Source of the DNA: an uncultured Bacteroidales bacterium
GTDB taxonomy: Bacteria; Bacteroidota; Bacteroidia; Bacteroidales; UBA932
Assembly (NCBI GenBank): GCA_946406095.1
Contig: CAMJJO010000025.1
Coordinates: 1 to 15,519, forward strand
Direction: 5' to 3'
Length of the DNA: 15,519 bases
Numbering within the stretch: the first letter of the stretch is position 1; every line of letters starts with the position of its first letter. The position numbers were made by a program, and so were the translations under genes. Below, one piece after another: positions 5,476 to 13,282 of the stretch. The notes beneath the pieces are model-generated. The model was given only the letters and a program-made list of their open reading frames with translations, had not been told where the DNA came from and ran no database searches.

Positions 5476-6723
5476 ATGAAAGCAGCATCATTTATAGCGG
5501 CGGTTCTGCTTGTCTCCTGTGCCCGTGTTTCGGCCCCGGAGGCATCCCCGCTGATGCGTACGGTCCCTTCCAGGGCCGTCGAGGTGATGCATTTCCCCCA
5601 TCTGGAGCAGGCCCTGGAGCTGCTTTTCGACTCCACCTCTGTCTTCCGCAGCATCGATTACGGAAGGTTGGACGATGCGGAAATGGTGCTTTCCTACGAT
5701 TATTCCGCCGGGCTGATTCCCTTGCTCGCGATAGATGCCGGGCGCTCCGCGGCCGATACGTCCTCCGCAGCCAGGAAGGTCCTGGAGCAGGCGGCCGGGC
5801 TGAAACTTTACGCGCTCCATACGGGAGATCTTCTCCCCAAGCGGGCGGCAATACTGCTCAGCCCATCGCAGGCGGCGGTGGACGAGGCCTTCAGACACAT
5901 CGAATCCAAAGTCTCCATCCTGGACGCCAGTGGCTTCGCGGATGCCCTCTCGCTCGCGGGAGGGAGTGCCGGAGCGGTGATCCTGAAGAATGAGAATGCC
6001 GGCCGCTGGCTGCCCAGGAACATCCCTCCCGGGCGCTTCTCCCGCAGGGATCTGACCCGTTTCCTCACCGGCGCTGCCGAGTGGACGGTGCTGGGATTCG
6101 ACTCGTATTCCCGCGAGGGCATCAAGGTAAAGTGCCTTGGGAATGGCAACAGGAAGTACCTCTGCGAGATGTTCGCCGCCCTTCCGGAGGCCGACTGCAA
6201 GGTAGGGTCCGTGCTGCCTGCGGGCGCTTCTTTCGTCTTAGGGATGCCCCTGAAGGATGCCGGGGAATATCTTTCCGCCTGGCAGGACTGCCTGGACCGG
6301 CGGGCCGAGCTCTCCAAATACCGCGGGCGCTTGGCCGGCCTGAAGAAGGCTGCCGGTAAGAGCCCCGAGGTCTGGTTCAAGGAGATATCCCCGAAGGAAG
6401 TGGCCCTGGTGCAGTGGGATGCATATGAACTCCTGCTGCTGCGCCCGGCGAAGAAGGCCCGGAACTCCGGCATAGGCGAGAATCCCCGCGCCGGCTTCAT
6501 CCCCGCTCTTCTGGGGGATGCCTTCAGGCTTGCCGATGATTCCCGCAGCGCCGCCCAGGGCGGATGGATTGCCTTTGGCAGCGAGGAGGCCCTCGGAGCC
6601 TGGCTGGCCGCAGAGAAACCGGAGTCCGCGGCGGAACTGCCCCGGAAGGCAAAGTTTTATTTCGCAAACGACGGTATCAGCCTCTGCGCCGACACCAAAT
6701 ACATAGTTCTGAATGTCAACTGA
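5476..6723 (+). CDS. Lipoprotein of unknown function, first gene of the operon
   Basis: This 415-residue protein has a lipoprotein signal: MKAASFIAAVLLVSC, with Cys15 as the lipidation site. The mature part is Ala/Leu/Arg-rich and alternates helices with beta segments (for example AEMVLSYDYSAGLIPLLAIDAG, RAAILLSPSQAAVDEAFRHIES, EWTVLGFDSYSREGIKVKCLG). This gives the impression of a two-lobed fold with repeated halves such as is seen in DUF3352-like proteins, but that resemblance is weak and only an impression. No catalytic motif is visible. It overlaps the acyl-CoA synthetase start by 11 bp, so translation is coupled and a role in envelope lipid or lipoprotein handling is plausible but unproven. 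Confidence 0.8.
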   Translation: MKAASFIAAVLLVSCARVSAPEASPLMRTVPSRAVEVMHFPHLEQALELLFDSTSVFRSIDYGRLDDAEMVLSYDYSAGLIPLLAIDAGRSAADTSSAARKVLEQAAGLKLYALHTGDLLPKRAAILLSPSQAAVDEAFRHIESKVSILDASGFADALSLAGGSAGAVILKNENAGRWLPRNIPPGRFSRRDLTRFLTGAAEWTVLGFDSYSREGIKVKCLGNGNRKYLCEMFAALPEADCKVGSVLPAGASFVLGMPLKDAGEYLSAWQDCLDRRAELSKYRGRLAGLKKAAGKSPEVWFKEISPKEVALVQWDAYELLLLRPAKKARNSGIGENPRAGFIPALLGDAFRLADDSRSAAQGGWIAFGSEEALGAWLAAEKPESAAELPRKAKFYFANDGISLCADTKYIVLNVN

Positions 6724-8380
6724 ATTGGAATATAAATCTGTAAACAAGCTCTTCGAGAAGAGTTTCAAAGAGCACTGGGACAGGGATGCCCTGTCGAACT
6801 ATCAGGGTCGTACGCTCACATACCGCGAGGTGGCGGAGCGCATAGCCATGCTCCACATCTGCTTCGAGCAGTGCGGCCTGCAGAAAGGGGACAAGGTGGC
6901 CCTCTGCTCCCGTAACCAGGCCAACTGGGGCGTGTGTTTCCTCGCCGCCCTCACCTATGGAGCGGTTCCCGTTCCCATCCTCCACGAATTCAAGTCCGCG
7001 AATGTCCACTACCTGGTGAATCATTCCGAGTCCAAGGTCCTCTTCGTCGGCGAAACCGAGTGGGAAGGCCTTTCCGAGGTCGAAATGCCCGGCCTGGCGG
7101 TGGTGGTGCTGATGAACAACTGGAACTTCCTCTATTCGAAGAACGAGTCGCTGTCGGCAGTCCGCGACAACATCACCAGGACCTTCAACGAGAAGTATCC
7201 CGACGGATTCAAGCCCGAAGACATCTTTTATTATGAAGACAAGCCCGAAGAGCTGGCGCTGATCAACTACACCTCCGGCACTTCCGGTTTTTCGAAGGGT
7301 GTGATGCTGCCCTACAGGTCACTCTACACCAATATCAATCTGGCCTTCTTCGCCGAGCCGCAGATGTCCTGCGCATCCGAGGTGGTGGCCATGCTGCCCT
7401 CCGCACATATGTACGGCCTGATGTTCGAGCTGATGTATGAAATGGTGATAGGTGCGCACGTGCACTTCCTCACCCGTCTCCCCAGCCCCAAGATCATAAT
7501 GAAGGCCTTCCAGGAGATACATCCGGACATCATCATCGCCGTGCCCCTGATCATGGAGAAGGTCTACAAGACCCAGCTCAAGCCCATTGCGGACCGCACC
7601 AGGACCATGATGTACGTGCCGCTGCTGGGCCAGGCCATCCAGAAGAAGATTCGCGACGGGCTGATCAATGCCTTCGGCGGCCGTTTCGAGGAGGTCATCC
7701 TTGGCGGCGCCGCCTTCAATCCGGAGGTCGAGGCCTTCCTGCGCAGGATCCACTTCCCCTTCACGGTAGGATACGGAATGACCGAGTGCGGCCCCATCAT
7801 CACCTACGAAAAGTGGTTCCGCACCCGCCGGAACTCCTGCGGCAAGGCCATTCCCGGGTGTGAGATACGCATCGATTCCGCCAATCCCCACAAGATTCCG
7901 GGCGAGGTGCAGATCAAGGGCGGGAATGTCTTCCTCGGCTACTATAAGAACCGGGAAGAGACCCGCAAGTGCTTCACCAACGACGGCTGGTTCAAGACCG
8001 GAGATATGGGTATCATCGATACCGACGGGTATCTCTACCTCCGCGGCCGCTCCAAGTGCATGATTCTGGGCGCCAATGGCCAGAACGTATATCCCGAGGA
8101 ACTGGAAGCTGTCATCAACAACGCCTCGTACGTGGTAGAGTCTCTGGTGATCGAGGATGGCGGCGGCCTCACCGCGCTGATCTATCCCGACTATCAGCAG
8201 GGGCAGAACGACGGCATGGACCGCGAGCAGCTGGAGCAGAGGCTTATGGACAGCCTGCCGGAATTCAACAAGCTCCTGCCTGCCTATGCGCAGCTGAAGA
8301 AGATTGAGCTGATGCCGGAAGACTTCGAGCGCACTCCCAAAAAGAGCATCAAGAGATATCTATATCAGAGGAACAAATGA
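6713..8380 (+). CDS. Long-chain fatty acid-CoA ligase (AMP-binding adenylate-forming enzyme)
   Basis: This 555-residue enzyme activates a carboxylic acid to its acyl-adenylate and then to the CoA thioester. All core motifs of the ANL superfamily are present: the P-loop at 187-196 (TSGTSGFSKG), the A5 motif GYGMTECGP at 353-361, the TGD aspartate region at 429-431, the hinge and A8 loop at about 443-465 (LRGRSKCMILGANGQNVYP), and the A10 lysine region at 541-548 (TPKKSIKR). The length and the YGMTE form fit long-chain acyl-CoA synthetases rather than acetyl-CoA synthetase. It has no signal peptide and should be cytoplasmic or peripheral to the inner membrane. It overlaps the preceding lipoprotein gene by 11 bp and the next gene by 4 bp (ATGA). 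I give no symbol because the substrate chain length is not determined. Confidence 0.93.
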   Translation: MSTELEYKSVNKLFEKSFKEHWDRDALSNYQGRTLTYREVAERIAMLHICFEQCGLQKGDKVALCSRNQANWGVCFLAALTYGAVPVPILHEFKSANVHYLVNHSESKVLFVGETEWEGLSEVEMPGLAVVVLMNNWNFLYSKNESLSAVRDNITRTFNEKYPDGFKPEDIFYYEDKPEELALINYTSGTSGFSKGVMLPYRSLYTNINLAFFAEPQMSCASEVVAMLPSAHMYGLMFELMYEMVIGAHVHFLTRLPSPKIIMKAFQEIHPDIIIAVPLIMEKVYKTQLKPIADRTRTMMYVPLLGQAIQKKIRDGLINAFGGRFEEVILGGAAFNPEVEAFLRRIHFPFTVGYGMTECGPIITYEKWFRTRRNSCGKAIPGCEIRIDSANPHKIPGEVQIKGGNVFLGYYKNREETRKCFTNDGWFKTGDMGIIDTDGYLYLRGRSKCMILGANGQNVYPEELEAVINNASYVVESLVIEDGGGLTALIYPDYQQGQNDGMDREQLEQRLMDSLPEFNKLLPAYAQLKKIELMPEDFERTPKKSIKRYLYQRNK

Positions 8381-8784
8381 ACAAATTCGACGACAAATAT
8401 ATAAGGATGGCCAAGATCTGGGCCACCAATTCCTATTGCAAGCGCCGCCAGGTCGGTGCTCTGCTGGTGAAGGACAAGATGATCATTTCCGACGGCTATA
8501 ACGGCACGCCTTCAGGTTTCGAAAACGAATGCGAGGACGGAAATGTTACAAAACCTTATGTGCTTCACGCGGAGGCAAACGCTATTTCAAAGGTGGCAAA
8601 GTCCGGCAATTCATCGGATGGCGCCACTCTCTACGTGACGGCTTCCCCTTGCATCGAATGTTCCAAACTCATTATCCAGGCGGGCATCAAGCGCGTGGTC
8701 TACAGCGAGGACTATCGCCTGGACGACGGCCTGCAGTTGCTCCGCAGGGCAGGTATCGAGGTAGAAAAAGTTGAAGTCGAATGA
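8377..8784 (+). CDS. dCMP deaminase family protein (ComEB-like)
   Basis: This 135-residue zinc deaminase has the catalytic HAE motif at His64-Ala-Glu66 and PCIEC at 91-95 with zinc-binding Cys92 and Cys95. The upstream NGTPSGFENECEDG segment (42-55) is typical of dCMP deaminases, which convert dCMP to dUMP for dTMP synthesis. The length is on the short side but typical of bacterial ComEB-like enzymes. It starts in the ATGA that also holds the synthetase stop, and its own stop sits in the ATGA that starts the next gene. A cytosolic nucleotide enzyme within an otherwise envelope-directed operon is odd by function, but its position suggests shared expression. Activity on other cytidine nucleotides cannot be excluded. 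Confidence 0.92.
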   Translation: MNKFDDKYIRMAKIWATNSYCKRRQVGALLVKDKMIISDGYNGTPSGFENECEDGNVTKPYVLHAEANAISKVAKSGNSSDGATLYVTASPCIECSKLIIQAGIKRVVYSEDYRLDDGLQLLRRAGIEVEKVEVE

Positions 8785-10361
8785 GAAAGTATTCTTCGGT
8801 CTGGGTGGCTCTTCTGGGCGTCCTGGTGGGCGCTCTGGTGGTGCTCACCATCCAGAAAGCTCAGGAAAACCGTCGCTTGCTCCGCACTGAATTCAGGGAT
8901 TGGCGCAAACTTAATCTGGTGCTTCAGTCGCTGGATGAGCACTATGTGGATACCATCGACCGCAAGGTGGTCACCGACGCTGCCATAAGCGCGGCCCTGG
9001 GTGCCCTGGATCCCCATTCCGTCTATCTGCCCCCTGCGGTTCTGGAAGAATCCGAAACCGAACTTGCCGGCAATTTCGACGGCATAGGCATCCAGTTCAA
9101 CGTGCCAAACGACACCGCGATAGTGCTCGAAGTCATTCCCGGCGGCCCCTCAGAAAAGATAGGCCTCCAGCCGGGGGACCGCATCCTCAAGGTGGACGAA
9201 AAATCCATCGCCGGTGTGAAGTTCCCTCAAGACAGCATGGTCCGCAAGATGCGCGGGCCTTCCGGTTCCAAGGTGACGATCACCGTCCTCCGCGACGGCG
9301 AGACGGTTCCCTTCGAGATAACCCGGGGCAAGATTCCCATGAACAGCCTGGACGCCGCCTTCATGGTGGACGACACCACCGGCTACCTCCGCCTCGGCAA
9401 GTTCGCGCGCACCACATATCAGGAGGTGGTCCAGGCCGCCGACAGACTGCATAAGCAGGGGATGAAGCTGCTCATCTTCGACCTCCGGGACAACGGCGGC
9501 GGCTTCTTCGACCAGTCTTATCTGCTTGCGGACCTCTTCCTCCCCAAAGACGCCCTGGTGGTGTATCTGGAGGGCCGTGCGCATCCGAGGCAGGATTTCA
9601 ACGCCTCCGGCAAGGGCCCTCTTCAGGATGTGGATCTGGTGGTGCTGATAAACGAGAACTCCGCATCTTCCAGCGAAATCTTCGCCGGAGCCATTCAGGA
9701 TAACGACCGCGGAACCATAGTCGGCCGGCGCTCCTTCGGCAAAGGCCTGGTTCAGGAGCCTCTCTACTTCAGCGACGGCAGCGGACTGCGCATCACGGTC
9801 GCCCGCTACCACACTCCGTCCGGGCGCTGCATCCAGAAGCCCTATTCCAGCAGCGAAGACTACGCATACGACATCTACTATCGCTACCGCGACGGAGAGA
9901 TGCTTAACGCCGACAGTGTGAAAGTGGACAAAAACGCTGTCTACCAGACAGTTGGCGGGCGCACTGTCTATGGTGGAGGCGGCATAGTGCCGGATATCTT
10001 CGTGCCCATTGACACCACCCGTGCGTCCGATTTCTACCTCGCCTGCAACAAGAAAGCCACGGCGATGCGCTTTGCATCCGCCTATTTCGACAGCCACAAG
10101 GCGGAACTCCAGAAGATAGACTCCTTCCCGGCCCTCGAGCGCTACCTGAACTCCGCCGGCCTGGAGCAGAGCTTCCTTGCCTTTGCAGCTAAAAAGGACG
10201 GCCTCAAGCCCGATTCCCCGGCAGAATGGGCGAGCGAGAAGAGTTATATGATGACCACCGTACGCGCACTGGTAGGCCGCTACTCCAAGCTCGGGGACGA
10301 AGCTTTCTACCATATATACCTTGCAATCGACAATGTTTTTGAAGTAGCATACAAATTATGA
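8781..10361 (+). CDS. S41 C-terminal processing peptidase with PDZ domain
   Basis: This 526-residue protease has an N-terminal membrane anchor (about 7-25), a short helical lead-in, a PDZ domain (about 90-182, with GIGIQF at 101-106 and GLQPGDRIL at 128-136) and the S41 catalytic domain. Aligning SASSSEIFAGAIQDNDRG (294-311) and SFGKG (318-322) with E. coli Tsp puts the catalytic Ser at 296 and Lys at 321, with the same 25-residue spacing; Asp307 matches the third conserved residue. Such proteases trim or degrade periplasmic proteins from their C-termini. A helical tail of about 110 residues follows the catalytic core. It is coupled by ATGA overlaps to genes on both sides; a neighbouring lipoprotein or the zinc peptidase could be a substrate (inference). 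Confidence 0.95.
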   Translation: MRKYSSVWVALLGVLVGALVVLTIQKAQENRRLLRTEFRDWRKLNLVLQSLDEHYVDTIDRKVVTDAAISAALGALDPHSVYLPPAVLEESETELAGNFDGIGIQFNVPNDTAIVLEVIPGGPSEKIGLQPGDRILKVDEKSIAGVKFPQDSMVRKMRGPSGSKVTITVLRDGETVPFEITRGKIPMNSLDAAFMVDDTTGYLRLGKFARTTYQEVVQAADRLHKQGMKLLIFDLRDNGGGFFDQSYLLADLFLPKDALVVYLEGRAHPRQDFNASGKGPLQDVDLVVLINENSASSSEIFAGAIQDNDRGTIVGRRSFGKGLVQEPLYFSDGSGLRITVARYHTPSGRCIQKPYSSSEDYAYDIYYRYRDGEMLNADSVKVDKNAVYQTVGGRTVYGGGGIVPDIFVPIDTTRASDFYLACNKKATAMRFASAYFDSHKAELQKIDSFPALERYLNSAGLEQSFLAFAAKKDGLKPDSPAEWASEKSYMMTTVRALVGRYSKLGDEAFYHIYLAIDNVFEVAYKL

Positions 10362-11218
10362 AACTTGACGGAAGACGCGAAAGCGGCAATGTAGAAGACC
10401 GCCGGAAAATGGGTGGCACCGTGGGGCTTAGCCTGGGCGGTGTCCTGGTCGTAGGCCTGATAACCCTCCTGATGGGAGGCAACCTCGGGGATGTTTTGAA
10501 GAACGTGGAAAGCAGCGGCGGAATCGGCTCGCAGGCTGTCCAGACCCGCGAATTCACCGCCGAGGAAGAGGCTCTTGCCAAGTTCTCGAGGCAGATACTT
10601 GCCAGCACCGAGGATGTGTGGAGCGCATATTTCAAGGCCGCCAAGATAGGCGCCTACCGCAATCCCACCCTCGTGCTCTACACCGACGCCACCGCCACCG
10701 GCTGCGGCACCGGCCAGGCTGCAATGGGCCCGTTCTACTGCTCATCCGACCAGAAACTCTACATCGACCTGAGTTTCTTCTCCTCCATGAAGAAACAGCT
10801 GGGCGCGGACGGGGATTTCGCCTATGCCTATGTGATCGCGCATGAGGTCGGGCACCACGTGCAGAACCTTCTGGGGACTCTCGGCCAGGCGCATCAGCAG
10901 ATGGCGCGGATGAGCAAGGCCGATGCCAACAGGGTGAGCGTGCGCATCGAGCTCCAGGCGGATTTCTATGCCGGAGTCTGGGCCCACTACGAGAAGCAGA
11001 TGTTCAAATCCATCGAACAGGGGGATCTTGAAGAGGCCATCCGCTGCGCTTCGGTGATAGGCGACGACTATCTCCAGAAGAAGTCCCAGGGCTATGCGGT
11101 AGAGGAGTCCTTTACCCACGGCACTGCTGCCCAGCGTATGCGTTGGCTAAAGAAAGGAATGGACACCGGAGACCTTTCCCAGGGTGATACCTTCTCGCTG
11201 AGGGACAATCAGTTATAG
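10358..11218 (+). CDS. YpfJ-type putative neutral zinc metallopeptidase, membrane-anchored
   Basis: This 286-residue protein fits the neutral zinc metallopeptidase family represented by E. coli YpfJ. A charged N-terminus (MKLDGRRESGNVEDRRKMGG) precedes one transmembrane helix at about 21-40, and the catalytic domain should face the periplasm. The zinc site is HEVGHH at 162-167 (His162, Glu163, His166), with Glu198 in the conserved ELQADFYAG segment as the probable third ligand. Conserved Cys116 (GCGTG) and Cys128 (FYCSS) flank the usual family segment and may form a disulfide. Peptidase activity is predicted from the motif; physiological substrates of the family are not established. It overlaps the S41 protease stop by 4 bp, placing two envelope proteases side by side. 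Confidence 0.94.
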   Translation: MKLDGRRESGNVEDRRKMGGTVGLSLGGVLVVGLITLLMGGNLGDVLKNVESSGGIGSQAVQTREFTAEEEALAKFSRQILASTEDVWSAYFKAAKIGAYRNPTLVLYTDATATGCGTGQAAMGPFYCSSDQKLYIDLSFFSSMKKQLGADGDFAYAYVIAHEVGHHVQNLLGTLGQAHQQMARMSKADANRVSVRIELQADFYAGVWAHYEKQMFKSIEQGDLEEAIRCASVIGDDYLQKKSQGYAVEESFTHGTAAQRMRWLKKGMDTGDLSQGDTFSLRDNQL

Positions 11219-11219
11219 T

Positions 11220-12320
11220 ATGGACAGAAGAGATTTCCTTAAGATCTCCGCAGCCGGTCTGGCCGGGCTTTCGATTCCCGGTTTCCGGATGCAGGCCGTC
11301 GCCCGCACCAAGCATGGCAGGTATTCCATAGTCATACTCGGCGACACCCACTACGATAATGCCGATCCGGAATTCTATCACTCCGGATACACCGATCCCA
11401 AACCCGAAAGGGAGGCTGCCCACAGGAAGGAATTCGTCCGCAACGGAAAGATGTGGAGCGGACGCTGCCGCAAGCTTGTGAAGCGTGCCGCCTGCCTTGT
11501 GGACGATGACACCCGCTATGTTTTCCAGATGGGAGACCTTATCCAGGGGGACACCGCCGATACCGAAATCCACAAGCGTTTTCTCGACGATGCGGTGGAG
11601 CTGCTCAAGGGAAGCATCGCTCCGGAACTGCCTTTCGTCACCGTCACCGGCAACCACGATGTCCGCGGCAAGGATGATTCCGTGGCCCGCAAGGCCTACA
11701 AGGAGTATATGACAGACCGAATGTCCAAGGAGCTCGGGCAGGAAGTGACGGACCTCAATTTCCTGTTCCGGAACGGTCCGGACGCCTTCGTGTTCATAGA
11801 TTTCAACAAGCCCAAGATAGACCGCATCAAGGCCCTCCTGGAAGAAGCCCGCGGTTCCAGGCATGTCTTTGTCATCGTCCACGCGCCGGCTTTCCCCTTC
11901 GACAGCCCCGACTATTGGTACTGGTATCTGCTTGGCAACAAGAAGGATTCTCGTGCAGAGCAGCGCCGCGAGATCCGTGCGATGCTTGCATCGCTGAATG
12001 CAATCGTGTTGTGCGGACACACCCACACCACCGAATTCCTGGAATGGGAGGGGGACGGCGGACGCATCACCCAGATGACCATGAGCAGTGTCTGGAGTTC
12101 CGAGGCCCGCGGCCACTATGAGGTAACTGCTTCCGGAGCTGATGAGTATGGCAATGCCAAAGGGAAGGCCATCTTCGATGAGTACCGCCCCGGAATTAGG
12201 AAATACAGCAAATCCGGTGCGGCCGGCTCATACAAGCTGGTAGTCGACGACTCCCACGTTTATGTGGATTTCTACGCCGGAGATTCTTCCCGACGGACCA
12301 AACGCTTCACGCTGCGATGA
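11220..12320 (+). CDS. Tat-exported calcineurin-like metallophosphoesterase
   Basis: This 366-residue protein begins with a twin-arginine signal (DRRDFLK followed by ISAAGLAGLSIPG), so it is exported folded, probably with its metals loaded. The five metallophosphoesterase motifs are complete: GDTH 41-44 (Asp42, His44), GDLIQGD 105-111 (Asp106), GNHD 144-147 (Asn145, His146), His221 in VHAP, and GHTH 266-269. The C-terminal region of about 80 residues is beta-rich. Substrates in this superfamily range from nucleotides to phosphodiesters and cannot be told from sequence. It begins 1 bp after the zinc peptidase stop and ends in an ATGA overlap with the NAGPA-domain gene, so the two phosphoester/phosphodiester enzymes may act in sequence (inference). 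Confidence 0.93.
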   Translation: MDRRDFLKISAAGLAGLSIPGFRMQAVARTKHGRYSIVILGDTHYDNADPEFYHSGYTDPKPEREAAHRKEFVRNGKMWSGRCRKLVKRAACLVDDDTRYVFQMGDLIQGDTADTEIHKRFLDDAVELLKGSIAPELPFVTVTGNHDVRGKDDSVARKAYKEYMTDRMSKELGQEVTDLNFLFRNGPDAFVFIDFNKPKIDRIKALLEEARGSRHVFVIVHAPAFPFDSPDYWYWYLLGNKKDSRAEQRREIRAMLASLNAIVLCGHTHTTEFLEWEGDGGRITQMTMSSVWSSEARGHYEVTASGADEYGNAKGKAIFDEYRPGIRKYSKSGAAGSYKLVVDDSHVYVDFYAGDSSRRTKRFTLR

Positions 12321-13282
12321 AAAGAGAATTCCGAGCACTTTCCATCGTCCTGCTTGCAGTTGCACTCGCTGCGCCTGCCTGCAATAAATCCGGCGGTCAG
12401 GACAATCCCGGCCCCGAAGAACCGGACTACGAAAGAGCGCTTCCCGATGTGGAAACACTTGCTGCCGGAGCCGATGTAATAAAGACGGTCTCTTCTTCCA
12501 AAACCATCAGCATCGCCTACGGCGTTTCCGAAACCGACCTGAGCGTAACCCTCACGAACGGTTTCAAGGAGAACATTTTCATTATCACGGCAGACCTTCG
12601 CCGGCCGGACATCTGCGCCAGGGTGGCGGTTTCTTCCAATATGTCCTCCATTCCAACGGGCGGCTGGCCCCGGCAGACCCTGAGCAGGATGGCAGGTTAT
12701 ATAGAAGACAGCCAGAACAGTGTCCTGGCCATGATTAATGCAGATTTCTGGAACACCAGCACCTTTGTCCCCCGCGGCCCGGTGCACTGCGACGGCTTCG
12801 TGATGAACAGCAAGTTCGACCCGATGAGCAACAAACAGGGCATCACTTTCGTGAGCTGCAGTTCCGAAGACGAGATGAACATAGACTTCAGCGCATCCTA
12901 CACCACAGCTTCCTACGATCTCCCTAACGTGACAGGCTCCGGTTCGATGCTGGTTCTGGACGGAGAAATCGCCGATAATTCCTGGGCGTCTGCCGACGAC
13001 AGGCATCCCCGCACCGCCATCGGGTACTCCGCCGACGGTTTCGTATTCTTTTTCTGCGTAGACGGCCGCGACGCGGGAGTCTCGGAAGGAATGCATTACG
13101 ACGAGATGGGCAGCATCCTGAAGGCCATAGGCTGCGTCAGGGCAGTGAACCTGGACGGCGGCGGCTCCACTCAGATGCTGGCCAGGAACCCTTCATCTTC
13201 TGCCCTGGAGATACGCAACAAACCCTCGGACGGCAGCGAGAGAGCTGTCGTAAACGCCTGGGCCATAATGAAAAAGCTATAG
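12317..13282 (+). CDS. Lipoprotein with phosphodiester glycosidase (NAGPA-type) domain
   Basis: This 321-residue protein has a lipoprotein signal ending in APAC, with Cys22 as the lipidation site, followed by an acidic/Pro linker (NKSGGQDNPGPEEPD). The body matches the NAGPA-like family: NADFW at 141-145, RHPRTAIGYS at 229-238, the FFFCVDGR strand at 244-251, and NLDGGGST at 278-285. NAGPA itself removes GlcNAc from a GlcNAc-1-phosphate diester on mannose; bacterial relatives are thought to cleave sugar phosphodiesters in surface polymers. It is the last gene of the operon and overlaps the convergent C69 gene by 6 bp. No terminator separates them, so transcription from the two sides can collide here. 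Confidence 0.93.
   Translation: MKREFRALSIVLLAVALAAPACNKSGGQDNPGPEEPDYERALPDVETLAAGADVIKTVSSSKTISIAYGVSETDLSVTLTNGFKENIFIITADLRRPDICARVAVSSNMSSIPTGGWPRQTLSRMAGYIEDSQNSVLAMINADFWNTSTFVPRGPVHCDGFVMNSKFDPMSNKQGITFVSCSSEDEMNIDFSASYTTASYDLPNVTGSGSMLVLDGEIADNSWASADDRHPRTAIGYSADGFVFFFCVDGRDAGVSEGMHYDEMGSILKAIGCVRAVNLDGGGSTQMLARNPSSSALEIRNKPSDGSERAVVNAWAIMKKL

Larger units (their letters stand above)
5476..13282 (+). other. Seven-gene operon with overlapping genes
   Basis: The seven plus-strand genes are joined by an 11-bp overlap (6713-6723), four ATGA overlaps (8377-8380, 8781-8784, 10358-10361, 12317-12320) and one 1-bp gap (11219). No room exists for internal terminators, and I saw no internal promoter of the TAnnTTTG type worth calling. 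All should be read from the promoter near 5460. This layout indicates one transcript with coupled translation. Confidence 0.85.

Noticed and set aside
9150..10313. A long open frame antisense to the S41 protease gene
   Set aside because: It is a by-product of GC-rich codon use; the plus-strand frame has intact protease motifs and operon overlaps.
11112..12116. A long open frame antisense to the metallophosphoesterase gene
   Set aside because: It is a shadow frame; all five metallophosphoesterase motifs lie on the plus strand.
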